NCBI GenBank assembly: GCA_949592205.1
Contig: CATIUR010000004.1
Location: 84,977,337 to 85,041,336 of the forward strand
Source of the DNA: Helichrysum umbraculigerum
Lineage: Eukaryota > Streptophyta > Magnoliopsida > Asterales > Asteraceae
Direction: 5' to 3'
DNA: 64,000 bases
A model generated the notes under the pieces. The model was not told where the DNA came from. It saw only the letters and a list, made by a program, of their open reading frames with translations, and made no database searches. The translations under genes were made by a program, and so were the position numbers. Of this stretch, positions 34,700-45,499 are shown in pieces. Position 1 is the first letter of the stretch; each line of letters opens with the position of its first letter.

Positions 34700-35881
34700 A
34701 TGGCGAGGAGTTTTGAAAGTGATGCAAACAATTACGATTTGGTTGGAATTTATGATTCTGAGAGTTTGGAGTCAAGAGTAGAAAGTGAAATTCCATCATT
34801 CACTCATTTGGGCCGCAAGGTTGTGCCTATCACATCGTCATGTGAAGAATTATTGGGTGCAATTGCGAATGTGAGATGGGACATCCCTTTTACAGCTGAA
34901 CTAATCAGGATATCCCATGTTTATTTCTCCGACTATCAACTGGCACTAGTACAGAACTTACTAGATAGTGCAGAAGTGGAAAGACAATTTGGGGATTCTC
35001 AGCATTTTCTGGATGATCTTTTAGATTTTGAGGAATCAATAACCTTAAGGATCGAAGAGGAGAAAGTATTCTTAGCCAATCAAAAGAGGCGATATGTTGA
35101 GATTTATGAAATTTTAAGACAACATTCGTTTCCTTATTCGGCTAAACAGACTGCGTGTCTTAGTCGTATGATTAAAGCTTTGTATGAGTTAACAGGTCAT
35201 CCAACTTCCGAAGCTGATAAGGAATTTTTAGCTGGTTTAAAGGATCTAGTTCAATTGTTAAAAGTAGATGATCATCTCAAGGATGAGACACCTCATTGTT
35301 TTGTAGTGAGTAACACTATTCACTATCACATGAATAGAATGGTTGAACAGTTAGATCGTCTTGCTAAGGAAGAAGAAGGAAGACCACACCCGGATTTTAT
35401 TCACCCAATTGATGAAATTGATTTAGCAACTTATCTAGTGGCGAATTTGAGAGAGTTAGTGGATGAGACTAAGATTCTGTACCCAAGGGAACATTTCCAC
35501 TATGGAATGGTGGAAATTTACATAAGAGTTGTTGAGATATTCAGGAGTTCAGGTTTGGGTTTCAACAGACTTCAAGAGCAAGTTTTGGGTGAGATTGAAG
35601 GCTTAGTTAGAAGTTTGAAGGAAACTCCATTGATGAGCAAGCATCATCAGATTGGAGAGTCATGTTTAGAATTTATTGGTGAGCTTGAGGATGACATTCC
35701 GGAGCGAGAGGTTAAGTTAGTTGGTAATGATGAAGTGTGGGATGAAGAAAGAGAAGTAACTAAGTCAGTAATGAAGATTAGCTGGGATTTAATTTATCTG
35801 CTTCCCGTGGTTAACGAGCACTTGGCAAATTTTCCAAGTTTTGGTCATTGGATCATTAACGTCATTCCCATAATCACTTAG
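34700..35881 (+). CDS. Element E ORF1: unknown 393-aa helical protein in gag position
   Basis: Starts MARSFESDAN 370 nt after the 5' LTR, where gag would be. It is acidic, Leu/Glu-rich and probably mostly alpha-helical. There is no CCHC knuckle, no gag major-homology-like motif that I can see, no signal peptide and no coiled coil of obvious heptads. Stretches such as SAKQTACLSRMIKALYEL and FIHPIDEIDLATYLV give no family recognition. The frame is free of stops although the element lacks all replication enzymes, which suggests recent or ongoing constraint, or recent insertion. It could be a divergent capsid-like protein or a captured host fragment. Function unknown. Confidence 0.7.
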   Translation: MARSFESDANNYDLVGIYDSESLESRVESEIPSFTHLGRKVVPITSSCEELLGAIANVRWDIPFTAELIRISHVYFSDYQLALVQNLLDSAEVERQFGDSQHFLDDLLDFEESITLRIEEEKVFLANQKRRYVEIYEILRQHSFPYSAKQTACLSRMIKALYELTGHPTSEADKEFLAGLKDLVQLLKVDDHLKDETPHCFVVSNTIHYHMNRMVEQLDRLAKEEEGRPHPDFIHPIDEIDLATYLVANLRELVDETKILYPREHFHYGMVEIYIRVVEIFRSSGLGFNRLQEQVLGEIEGLVRSLKETPLMSKHHQIGESCLEFIGELEDDIPEREVKLVGNDEVWDEEREVTKSVMKISWDLIYLLPVVNEHLANFPSFGHWIINVIPIIT

Positions 35882-37239
35882 CGTTTCCTTGCTCTCTATC
35901 CTAAGCAGTGATTCTAATCATTTTCTTTTTATATTTCTTATGCTATTGGATTGTTTCTAATATTTTGGTTTGTTTTGGATTATGTTAGACTTTTGGTTGT
36001 TTTGGATTTTTGTTTTTGAATGTGTGATTTGAATATTAAGTATTATTTTGAATATTATTCTTTTTAATGTTTGTTAATTATTGTTATTTATTTTATAGTG
36101 TGGAATTGTGAAGATTTTGAAGTCGTGATTATCCTCCAGGTTTGAGATTTAATTATATAAAGTTAATGATGAATTTGGGTTAAAAATGGGTTTGAAAATC
36201 GTTTTTGAAAAAATTCTGAATTTTCAATCCATACGCCGTATGGAATCCATACGCCGTATGGATTGGTTGGGCCGCTGGACCGGGCCGTTGACTGGGTTTA
36301 ATGAGTTGACCTGGGCCTGTTTCATCCATACGCCGTATGGAATCCATACGCCGTATGGATCAAAAATGCAGAAAACCGCCAGCAGCCTTCTTTCTTCTCC
36401 ATTTTCAAACCTAAAACCCACTTCTCAACCACCCACGGCTCTAACACCCACAACCCCCAAACGGAAATTCCGGCCACGCATTCATCACCATTTTTGCATA
36501 TTCGTGTTACACGCACTTTCCTCTACAAGGTATAACTTCCCATTTTCATTTTCGTTGGTTAAATCACTCGTTTGGAAGTTAGGGTTTATTGTAGATTTTT
36601 GGGTATTTCGGATATGCGTATGATTGTTAGCATGTTTTGATTGAATTGTGTTCTAGTTGCTATATACATTGCAATGTCATGCTCGTTTTTCAATTGTATT
36701 GCATATTTTGTGTTATTCGAATTATTCGTTAGTAATGATGAAATGTGAATATGAGAAACTCAATTGTGCTATGTTTTAATTTAATGCTTATTAATTTTCT
36801 GACCACATGATGATTAATGCAAATATTTGTTTGGTACACAAGTGTTTGTGATTACGGTTATGTGATAAGTTGTTATTTTGATTAATTGTGTTATGATAAT
36901 TCATTTTGATATTGTATGGATGTTTGCTAGTTGCTAATACTCGAGTTTAGTGATTATGCAATTTCGTATATTCATAATAGTACCAAGTTATTATAATGCA
37001 TTTGATTAGGCAATTGTCATGAATATTTAATTAAGTATATAAATATATGCAATTTGAGTGGTTTTTGTTTAAAAATTGCAATTTAGGTTCATGAAATTGG
37101 TTGTTGCGGTAGTTTTAGGCTAAACCTTTATGGTGGATTATTCAATTTTAAGCCGAAATGCTGCCGAAATTTTTAGAAACCTTTTTGCAATTAACTGCTT
37201 ATTTAGTATTATTAACAATTGTTTTGTTTAGCAGTTATC
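35882..37239 (+). other. Element E inter-ORF region with probable internal promoter and 5' UTR intron
   Basis: Four ATCCATACGCCGTATGGAT palindromes at 36227-36360 are followed by GGATCAAAA, as in the LTR promoter. A pyrimidine-rich leader-like stretch then ends CTCTACAAG|GTATAAC (donor after 36529), and an AT-rich stretch ends GTTTAGCAG| (acceptor at 37234), 5 nt before the ATG of ORF2. This reads as a promoter plus a 705-nt 5' UTR intron. The 145-codon ORF at 36186-36623 is a shadow. Confidence 0.5.
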
Positions 37240-38649
37240 ATGTCTAACAGGAGAGCACGAGGAGGTGAAACTTTGGGAAACCCGTTGATTAGAGCCCATA
37301 GATATCTCACTTTTCATGGGTCGTATTCTGAGACTGCTAGGATGCAGTTTAGAGATCGTCTGGCTTCTAATATTGGCCAGTCCATTGAGGTGTTTGATGC
37401 TGTTAACTGGAATGTTTTGGAGCATGTGATTGCTAGAGAAGGGTTTACTAATGGTGCTGAAGCCATTAGGAATTTACTTGCAGTTCCATATGTACTAGAG
37501 GATGGAAACATTGGATTTGTTTCCTATGCTTGGTCCCGGTTATTCAGTATCAGGGAGGATATCTACAGAGAGCTGGTTGATGAGTTTTACAGCACTTTTA
37601 GGTTTGATGCCAGGTCGACTCAATGGACTGAGAACTCCATTTTCTTCCAGCTAGGGGGACAGCCCAGACAGATGACCTTGGTTCAGTTTGCTTTGGGATT
37701 GGGGTTTTATGAGCCCAATGAGCTGGATAATCCTCACTTTTTAAACCACATTTCTGCAGGTGCTGTGAAGAAGCTCACTGATTTGGAGGTTGAGCAGGAG
37801 TGGCAGTTTATTGCCCAGGGTAGTTATGGCAGTTCGACACCTTCTTACACGCGTATTCGAGATCCTCGTCATCGACTCATTCACAGATTGTTGACTTACA
37901 CCATTGTTGGTCGCAAGGAGGGGCCTGAGAAAGTTTCGAGGCCTGACTTGTTTTATTTGAGCTCGATTATCAGGAAGAGGTTAGTGAATGTACCTTGGAG
38001 GTTGGCGAAGTGGATGTCGAAGAGAGTTACTGGTACTAGAGATGGTAGTAGTTTGTGTGGAGGTCACTTGGTTACTTGGTTGGCTAGATACTTTGGTTTA
38101 GCTACTCAGGATGAGATGGGGTCATGCACGATTGTTCAGCCTAGAATGGGATGGTTGACTGCACGCCGGTTGGAGACGTTTGCTCTCATTGAGCCATGCA
38201 TTATTTATGGTGGTCCTGCAGAGATGTATTACTGGGTTCCGATTACTCCGGTGGGACAGACTTTGCAGTCGAGGCAGGCTAGAGCTAGAGGAGATACGAG
38301 TGGCAGTGATAGAGGTCGAGGTACGGCACGAGGCCGTAACAGAGGTTATGCTACGGAGTTTGATCAGTTGTCTCAGCAGATGCACCAGATGCAGTTACAT
38401 CATACTCAGAGGTTTGATCAGATCGATCTTATGCAGAGACAGCATTTCCATCAGACCAGTGCACATTTGGACTACCAGGATGGCTTGTTTGAGCTGCTGT
38501 TTGGTCAGTTTCCTTCTGGACCCCCGTATCAGCCATTCCAGTACCAGATGCCACCAGAGTTCATGCCACGACCACCACCACCATCACAGTCAGAGTATGG
38601 AGCGCCTTCTCATCAGTACCAGTACCGCCAGGATGATGACAGTGACTAG
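37240..38649 (+). CDS. Element E ORF2: ATHILA ORF1-like / plant transposon protein (469 aa)
   Basis: The ATG at 37240 (MSNRRARGGE) is preferred over the in-frame codon at 37219, because a splice-acceptor-like GTTTAGCAG lies between. The conserved core, residues about 60-160, has SIREDIYRELVDEFYSTFRF, FQLGGQPRQMTLVQFALGLG and then a helical region. This is the pattern of the plant retrotransposon ORF1/ATHILA family, which accompanies Athila-type elements. A basic Arg/Gly segment (about 350-375, RGRGTARGRNRG) could bind nucleic acid. The C-terminus is Gln/Met/His/Pro-rich. Role unknown; Athila elements carry such proteins without an assigned enzymatic activity. Confidence 0.75.
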   Translation: MSNRRARGGETLGNPLIRAHRYLTFHGSYSETARMQFRDRLASNIGQSIEVFDAVNWNVLEHVIAREGFTNGAEAIRNLLAVPYVLEDGNIGFVSYAWSRLFSIREDIYRELVDEFYSTFRFDARSTQWTENSIFFQLGGQPRQMTLVQFALGLGFYEPNELDNPHFLNHISAGAVKKLTDLEVEQEWQFIAQGSYGSSTPSYTRIRDPRHRLIHRLLTYTIVGRKEGPEKVSRPDLFYLSSIIRKRLVNVPWRLAKWMSKRVTGTRDGSSLCGGHLVTWLARYFGLATQDEMGSCTIVQPRMGWLTARRLETFALIEPCIIYGGPAEMYYWVPITPVGQTLQSRQARARGDTSGSDRGRGTARGRNRGYATEFDQLSQQMHQMQLHHTQRFDQIDLMQRQHFHQTSAHLDYQDGLFELLFGQFPSGPPYQPFQYQMPPEFMPRPPPPSQSEYGAPSHQYQYRQDDDSD

Positions 38650-40154
38650 GATGATGTTCATCCTATTTGGTTTATGATTTCAGACACTATTATTATTATT
38701 GTTTTATTATTATTATTATGACTGTTTTTATTTGTAGGTTTTATTAATTGTGTTGAATTGGTAGTTTTAGGATTTGGTAGTAGTTATTTTTAAGTAGAAT
38801 GTTTTAATCTGGTATTATTTAATTATGTTTGTTGATTGATCCCTCAGAATTGTGTTGTGAGTACGTGTCATGCTGGCAGTAAGTTCAGCGCAACGAAAAA
38901 TTGAATCGAGAGGATGTGGGAAATTCGTATCATCCTTGTCATTAAACTGCACACTTCCAGGGGAGTTTTTCTGTTCTAAGTTCTTTTCTCTTTTTCCCGT
39001 TTTAAGTATTTCATTATTTGTACAATGAGGGCATTGTACATCTTTAAGTGGGGGATGGGAGAGAAAAGAAGTTTAATTTCCACATAATTGTTATGTTAAG
39101 TAGTAAATGATTTCGTAATTTGGTTAATAGTTATTTTATTAAGATAAGTAACTAGGAGGTTATGAGTTGCCCATTTTTCAACCAAATTTTTGCATTAAAA
39201 TTTTTGTTTTTTCTAGAGATAATTATTTTGTATCTATGTAGGTTAAATTTAAAATTTTCTACACTTTCAATTAAATACTAAAGCTATTAAAGATGTTATT
39301 TAGCTTCATTATATGATGTATTGATAGGCAATTTATATGAGAATGTTTGAGCTTTTAAGAAATGATAATTAAGGAGTGAATGTTACTTGTAGATGAACTT
39401 TAGCTATGTATGACGTATGTCTTAATTTTCATATTAGTAATGTGTGATATGCCATATTTTTGGGAATTTAATTAACATCATTTGGGGATATACTGGGTGT
39501 TGTTTCCTCTGTTGTACGAAAGTACAGACCTGGTCTCCGTCAGTATATCTAATGAAAAAGAGCAAAAGAGTTTAATAACTCATGATTTTAAAATGTGGTC
39601 AAATTAAGTCACTTTGTTGTACTGAGGTACAGACCTGTCACCAATGGTTTGACTAAAGACATTATTGCTATACCAAAATCAAGTTATGTTGCTTTGTTGT
39701 GTTGAGGCACAGACCTGTCACCTCTGTCTTGATTTGAAAAATGATTGTTTTGATTAAATTTCAAGATATGTAATATTGGCATATTATGAGTATGAAAGTA
39801 TATAGTTTTTGGGAGTCTAAGGGAATATTTACACAAATAATAATAAGTTGAGCTCAATTATTCAAATATAGATTGTTTAAGTGGATAACAATATCAGTAA
39901 TCATTGTGAACTATTTGATGTTTAAGAATAATAACTCTATGTGTAGATTAGTTTTTTGTAAATCTCGGAGTTTCTTAATAATTGTTTTTAGAATTAACAA
40001 ATTTTTAAATTTAAACATTTGAGTTGAAGATGGGTGATGTTGTGTAATTCCTATTTTAGTTATTTAGATTAATAGATATGACTGTTTTCTTAAGAATTTG
40101 ATTTTTGAATCGATAGTCTACTTGAGGACAAGTAGGATTTAAGTGGGGGATGTT
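38650..40154 (+). ncRNA. Element E 3' noncoding region with internal PPT and three hairpins
   Basis: Homologous to X 2840-3962. The hairpin GTACAATG-AGGG-CATTGTAC and then TTTAAGTGGGGGATGGGAGAG lie at about 39021-39065, a PPT-like site. The blocks ATGATGTATTGATAGGCAA (39314-39332) and TATGACGTATGTCTTAA follow. Then come three hairpins: TGTAC-GAAA-GTACA (39513-39526), TGTAC-TGAG-GTACA (39618-39631) and TGTGT-TGAG-GCACA (39698-39711), all followed by GACCTG. It ends at the PPT TTTAAGTGGGGGATGTT beside the 3' LTR. Confidence 0.65.
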
Positions 40155-41718
40155 TGATAAACGCTCAAAAGTACTATATTTCAGTAGTATTTTACCCATA
40201 TTCTTGGATGTTTTTATTGCATTTTGTTTAGAATAGATATTGATTTCGTTCATATTTGCAATTAGATGTGGAAATGGAACGTTTATGAAGAAAGGAAGGA
40301 AAACAGTCAATAAAAGAGTTAAATGATGCGTATTTGAAGAAATAAGTAAAGCCGAAGTCGAAGAAAAGAATAAAAGAAGAAAAATCAAAAGTCCGGCTGA
40401 AAATCTCATCCATACGCCGTATGGAAATCCATACGCCGTATGGATTGCTGCAGTGGAGGCCCAGGTTACGCGGACATGGGCTAGGCTTGAATTCAATCCA
40501 TACGGCGTATGGAAATCCATACGCCGTATGGATCAAAATTCCAGGAAGTATAAAATCGAGAAAAAAACCCTAATTCGATAGTTTTTTCATAATTTTCGTA
40601 TTTTCTTAGTTCCAGACGACTTTATGGGTTTTTAATTCATAAATTAGGTTTAGTTTGGAGGTACGAAGGGTGAAGAACGAGGATAATTCATCTAAATCAT
40701 TCGTAGTTCGTCTTTATAACTCGGTATAATTTCTTTATTTCGATTTCATTGAAGTATTTGATGTTGAATGATCTGATTATTACTGATTTATGATGAGTTG
40801 AATATCTAAAGTGATTGTGTAGTTGATTTAATTTAGATTATGATTATTGAACGATTATAATTGCATATTGAATAAGTTATTTAATTGAAAACTGTTATAT
40901 TGCTCGTGGACACTTGTTTATTGGTAACTAGTAATTATTGTTGCTTCACGTGATTAATAATTTTAATGAGATTGAGTTCCTTTAAGATTATTGATTATTG
41001 CTAGTACTACCTTAGGGTTTTGGACTATCACTAAATACGTTAAGTCTGATAGGTCGAGTATACAATAATTATCTACTTTAAAATGAACAAGACAATAAGT
41101 TAATTATTGTGTATTGTTGAGTCATACCATAGAGTTAATTATAACGAGTTGTGAATGTTTAATGCATAATTTAGGGAAAGGCACACAATTGACTGATCAT
41201 CTTGTGACATTGGAACCAGTGTTTTATGTTGGACCCTAGATTATAGGAATTAGTTGGACCCGAAACGTTGGCTAGTTCATATTCAACTTAGTATTCATTG
41301 AAGAATTTGGTATTAAGTTGATTTAAAAGAATCACAATTAGATAATCAATACGTAATTAATCGGGAAATATGAATCTAAGTGACATTAACTATACAATTA
41401 CTTATTCCTTCCAATTGGGATTTATCGTTGTTATTTATTTATTATTTTAATTTAAAAGTTTTATTTAAGTTTGTTTATTTTAAATCAAATGTTTTCTCAA
41501 ATGTTCGTACGGAACTAAAACGCCCCCCATATTTACTGCTTTCTAGTTAATTGTTAATTTCTATTTTTAATATTCCACCTTTTCCCTGTGTTCGAATCTG
41601 ACTTACCAAATCTATATTTACAATTGATCGGGTATTCTTGCCTGGTTGCTTGAAAGTATTTATTAGGTATTTCTATTTATAAATTGTAAAACAAGACGCG
41701 CTTTCATAGCCGACATCA
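40155..41718 (+). repeat. Element E 3' LTR
   Basis: 1564 bp. It has four palindromes (40408-40445 and 40496-40533, one with CGG for GCC at the centre) against three in the 5' LTR, plus an extra ACTCGGTATA near 40719. Otherwise it is very similar to 32795-34329 by eye. Flanked by GTATA at 41719-41723. Confidence 0.92.
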
Positions 41719-41723
41719 GTATA

Positions 41724-41831
41724 TATTCATCAATATATTTTGATACATTAATTAGCCTAACACAGAACTAATTACATGTATTAACATAGAATTAGGCACT
41801 AATTACTAGTCCTAATTTGGCGGGTGTTACA
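41724..41831 (-). repeat. Element D 5' LTR, segment 3 (outer end)
   Basis: Ends GGCGGGTGTTACA on the plus strand, the outer terminus of D. The next base starts D2 LTR sequence (GCTTGAGTTAG), so D inserted into the D2 LTR. The partner target duplicate lies left of the window. Confidence 0.8.
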
Positions 41832-42476
41832 GCTTGAGTTAGAGAGAAAAGAAAGAGAGAGAAAGAAGAGATGGAAAGATGATGATGAAAGTGAGGTGGG
41901 GGGAGGGGATCCCTCCCTTTGTTGGCCGGTTAGGTGGGGCCCACGGGTGTGGGCTTCACCCATTTTTCGTTCCCTGCTTTTGTGTTCCGCGCGGTGTTCG
42001 TTTTCCTATTCGTTTAAACGTTAATTAATTATTTTAGACGTTCAAATACGCGTTTTACAATATGAATAATTACCCAATATTTTGTTGAGGTATTTTTCCA
42101 ATTACTTAATAATTGCGTTATAAATTATAACTTTAACTTGTTTTGCTTTGTTTGCGCGCTTAATATCTTAATCGCGTAGGCTTTGTTTGCACGATACGGA
42201 AATGAATACAAAATATTATTAAATAAAATAGTATTTTGGGTGTAATTGTGTTGTTAAATAATGTTATATTATTTAATTAATTTGTCCACCAACGTCCGTA
42301 TTTATTTGAACCGAATTACATTCGATTTGAAACTTGTACGATTTAATCAAAACGCTTAATTGTATATATTCAACAATATATATATTGATACATTAATTAG
42401 CCTAACACAGAACTAATTACATGTATTAAAACTTGATTAGGCACTAATTTCTAGTCCTAATTTGACAGGTGTCACA
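41832..42476 (-). repeat. Element D2 3' LTR, partial
   Basis: 645 bp, cut on the left by element D. In element sense it starts TGTGACACCTGTC right after the PPT AACAGGGGGAGAA (plus 42477-42489). It shares CCAACGTCCGTATT and the AATTAGCCTAACACAG block with the D LTR, so D and D2 are relatives. The 66-codon ORF at 41824-42024 is not a gene. Confidence 0.85.
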
Positions 42477-42510
42477 TTCTCCCCCTGTTAAGAGAATTTC
42501 GTCCCGAAAT

Positions 42511-44712
42511 TTAGCTTGAAGTCGTGTTTGAGGTAGCATCAGCGAATAACTGAGGATACTTGAGTCGCATCTGGTCCTCCCGTTCCCAGGTGAATTCCGG
42601 ACCACGCCTAGAATTCCACCTAACCTTGACGATGGGAATACGACTTTGTTTGAGTTGTTTGACCTCACGGTCCATGATTTCGGCGGGTTCTCCAACGAAG
42701 TGAAGCTTGTTGTCAACCCGAATCTCGTCGAGTGGAATGATAAGCGCCTCATCAGACAGACACTTTTTCAAATTTGAAATGTGAAAAGTGGGGTGCACAC
42801 TGCTTAGCTCGGATGGCAGCTGCAACCGATATGCCACTGGACCTATCCTTTCGAGGATTTCAAAAGGTCCAATGTATCTTGGGTTTAGTTTACCGCGTTT
42901 GCCGAAACGAATGACACCTTTCCAAGGTGAAACTTTGAGTAATACTCGGTCCCCAACCTGGAACTCGAGTGGTTTGCGTCTCACGTCAGCATAACTTTTC
43001 TGACGATCACGTGCGGCTTTGAGTTTGTTTTGAATCTCGACTATTTTCTCGGTTGTTTCGTGAATGATTTCCGGACCCGTGAGTTGACTATCCCCAACTT
43101 CGGCCCAACAGATAGGTGATCGGCACTTACGACCGTACAGTGCCTCGAAAGGTGCAGCTCCAATACTGGTATGGTAGCTGTTATTGTACGAAAACTCGCA
43201 CAAGGGTAGATGTTGTTCCCAATTTACACCGAAGTCAACTACGCAAGCTCGTAGCATATCCTCCAGTGTTTGAATTGTTCGTTCACTTTGGCCGTTGGTT
43301 TGAGGATGGTATGCGGTACTCATATCAAGACGGGTACCCAGTGATTTTTGAAGTGAGTGCCAAAAGTGAGATGTGAAGCGACTATCCCTATCGGAGATAA
43401 TCGAGATTGGAACACCGTGTCGAGAAACGACTTCCTTGATGTAGATTCGTGTGAGGCGTTCCATTTTATCGGTTTCCTTGATCGCCAGGAAATGAGCAGA
43501 TTTGGTGAGACGATCGACGATCACCCAAATGGTATTGCAACCGCTCGATGACTTGGGTAGTTTGGTTATGAAATCCATGGCGATTTGTTCCCATTTCCAC
43601 TCGGGAATTTCGGGTTGTTGAAGTAAGCCAGAAGGTTTTTGATACTCGGCTTTGACTTTCGAGCAAGTAAGGCACTTGCTGATGTATGTAGCGATTTCGG
43701 CTTTCATGTTCGGCCACCAGTAAAAATCCTTGATGCCGTGGTACATTTTATCGGATCCCGGATGAATAGAATATTTGGACTTGTGAGCTTCATCCATCAC
43801 CAAGTCTCGCAGGTTCCCGAAGCTAGGCAACCAGATTCGGTTTGAGAAATACCTAACTCCGTTAGGTTTGATTTCGAACTGTTTATCCATGCCTCGCAAG
43901 GCTTCGATTTTGATGTTTTCGATTTTGAGGGCTTCGAGTTGAGCGGTGAGGATCTGAATGTTTAGATCGTTATGAGTAGTCATACTTAGGGCTCGGACTC
44001 GAAGTGGCTTCGATCGTTCCTTTCGGCTGAGAGCATCGGCAACAACATTTGCCTTGCCCGGATGATATTTGATTTCACAATCATAATCGGTAAGCAACTC
44101 GACCCAGCGACGTTGCCTCATGTTGAGATCCTTTTGATCGAATATGTGTTGGAGACTCTTGTGGTCGGTAAAAATTGTGCACTTAGTGCCATAGAGATAA
44201 TGTCTCTAGATTTTGAGGGCGAACACGACAGCTCCAAGTTCGAGGTCGTGAGTAGTGTACTTCTTTTCGTGGATTTTGAGTTGTCGCGAGGCGTAAGCAA
44301 TGACCTTGTCTCGTTGCATCAGCACGCAACCGATACCTTGATGGGAAACATCGCAGTATACCACGAAGTCATCGGTGCCTTCGGGTAGGGATAAGATTGG
44401 AGCACTGCAAAGCTTTTGTTTCAGAAATTGAAATGCTGACTCTTGTTTTTCAGTCCAGTCGAACTTTTTATCTTTCTGAGTCAGTGTCGTGAGTGGCAAT
44501 GCTATTTTTTAGAAGTTCTCGATGAATCGTCGATAGTAGCCGGCCAGTCCTAAAAACTGACGTACTTCTGTTGGAGTTGTCGGCGATTGCCAATTTTTGA
44601 TAGCCTCAATTTTTGAAGGATCTACATGAATTCCTTGACTATCGATAACGTGCCCAAGGAATTGAACAGTTTGTATCCAGAACTCACACTTGGAGAATTT
44701 GGCATAAAGCTC
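42511..44712 (-). pseudogene. pol: Element D2 pol pseudogene (RT end, RNase H, integrase, chromodomain)
   Basis: Minus-strand Ty3/gypsy pol, truncated at 44712 by copia G. In order: the end of the RT, RNase H (FVVYCDVSHQG, FTDHKSLQHIF), integrase with zinc finger (HPGSDKMYHGIKDFYWW) and catalytic core (MDFI, SDRDSRFTSHFW, QSERTIQ), then a C-terminal chromodomain-like segment (EIMDREVKQLKQ through FTWEREDQM) diagnostic of Tekay-type chromoviruses. Two nonsense codons: TAA at 44509-44511 and TAG at 44206-44208 (Trp in D). From 44121 to the TAG-free end at 42511 the frame is open for 536 codons. The chromodomain would direct insertion to heterochromatin. Confidence 0.9.
44708..44712. repeat. Probable target-site duplication of copia G (left copy)
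   Basis: AGCTC next to TGTTGGG. Element D has the uninterrupted equivalent (TAAAGCTCCTCGTG near 6635). The right copy lies beyond the window. Confidence 0.6.
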
Positions 44713-45401
44713 TGTTGGGTCAAAACTGTTTTGGGTTGAAGTTGTTATTGATAAGAAGACAAAGAGTACAAGTGTTTAAAACTGTTTGTGTTGAAGGTTA
44801 CAACTGTCTTTACAAAGCTACAACTGATAGAAGAAATCTGAAGAGAAGACAGGTGTTACAACTGATTGAAGATTGATTTCAACTGATAGTTATGTATGTG
44901 TAAGTAGTTGAAACTGCTTATGTGTTTGTAACTGTTAGTTATATATATAGCAGTTAACACTGATTTTGTATTTGTACTTAGTCTTATATTACAATTGAAG
45001 CAGTTACCACTGAATGTATAATAGTCACAACTGTTTACTTCAGAATGGTAGTTACAACTGTTTATGATTTTGTGATAAGTATGAGTCGGTTATGGAAGTT
45101 ATTTAATTCCATATTCATAGGAGATTGTATAGGACTCTATGTGTTATAAATAGAGATCCTTTAGACCTAGATAGGTCAAGGTTTTTGCGCAGCTTCAAGG
45201 TTTTCTGTAACCCTAATACATTAAGTGTATTCGTCTTATATCATTAATAAGATTGAAGCTTTCGGTATATTATTGTGTTCATCATATTAATTTATATTCG
45301 TTGATCTTCTTAATATTATTGAGTGTGATTCCGCAACTTCTCAATAATACATTCAAGGCTTATTATATACGATTGTTTATTAAGTTAAACAGGGACTAAC
45401 A
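44713..45401 (+). repeat. Element G 5' LTR
   Basis: 689 bp, TGTTGGGTCAAAACTG to GGGACTAACA, followed by AAG and the initiator-Met primer site TGGTATCAGAGC. The motif ACAACTG or AACTGTT recurs many times between about 44800 and 45070, another family-specific short repeat, here without CG. A TATA-like stretch TATATATATAGC is at 44940-44951. Confidence 0.88.
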
Positions 45402-45499
45402 AAGTGGTATCAGAGCTTTTGAAGCTTTGAAGACAGGAAGATCTGGGATTATTCGTATTATTATTTGAGGTTTAGTTTTTAAATTAAGTTTTGATTTCA

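Larger units (their letters stand above)
32795..41718 (+). mobile_element. Element E: non-autonomous Tat/Athila-like retrotransposon with two ORFs and no gag-pol
   Basis: 5' LTR 32795-34329 (1535 bp), internal 34330-40154, 3' LTR 40155-41718 (1564 bp). Target duplicate GTATA (32790-32794, 41719-41723). The primer-binding site TGGTGCCGCTGCCGGGG differs at two positions from the tRNA-Asp complement used by Athila/Tat elements. PPT AAGTGGGGGATG. It encodes a 393-aa protein (34700) and a 469-aa ATHILA-ORF1-like protein (37240). There is no zinc knuckle, protease, RT or integrase. The 3' noncoding region is homologous to element X. Replication must depend on another element's gag-pol, yet both ORFs are intact. 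Confidence 0.9.
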
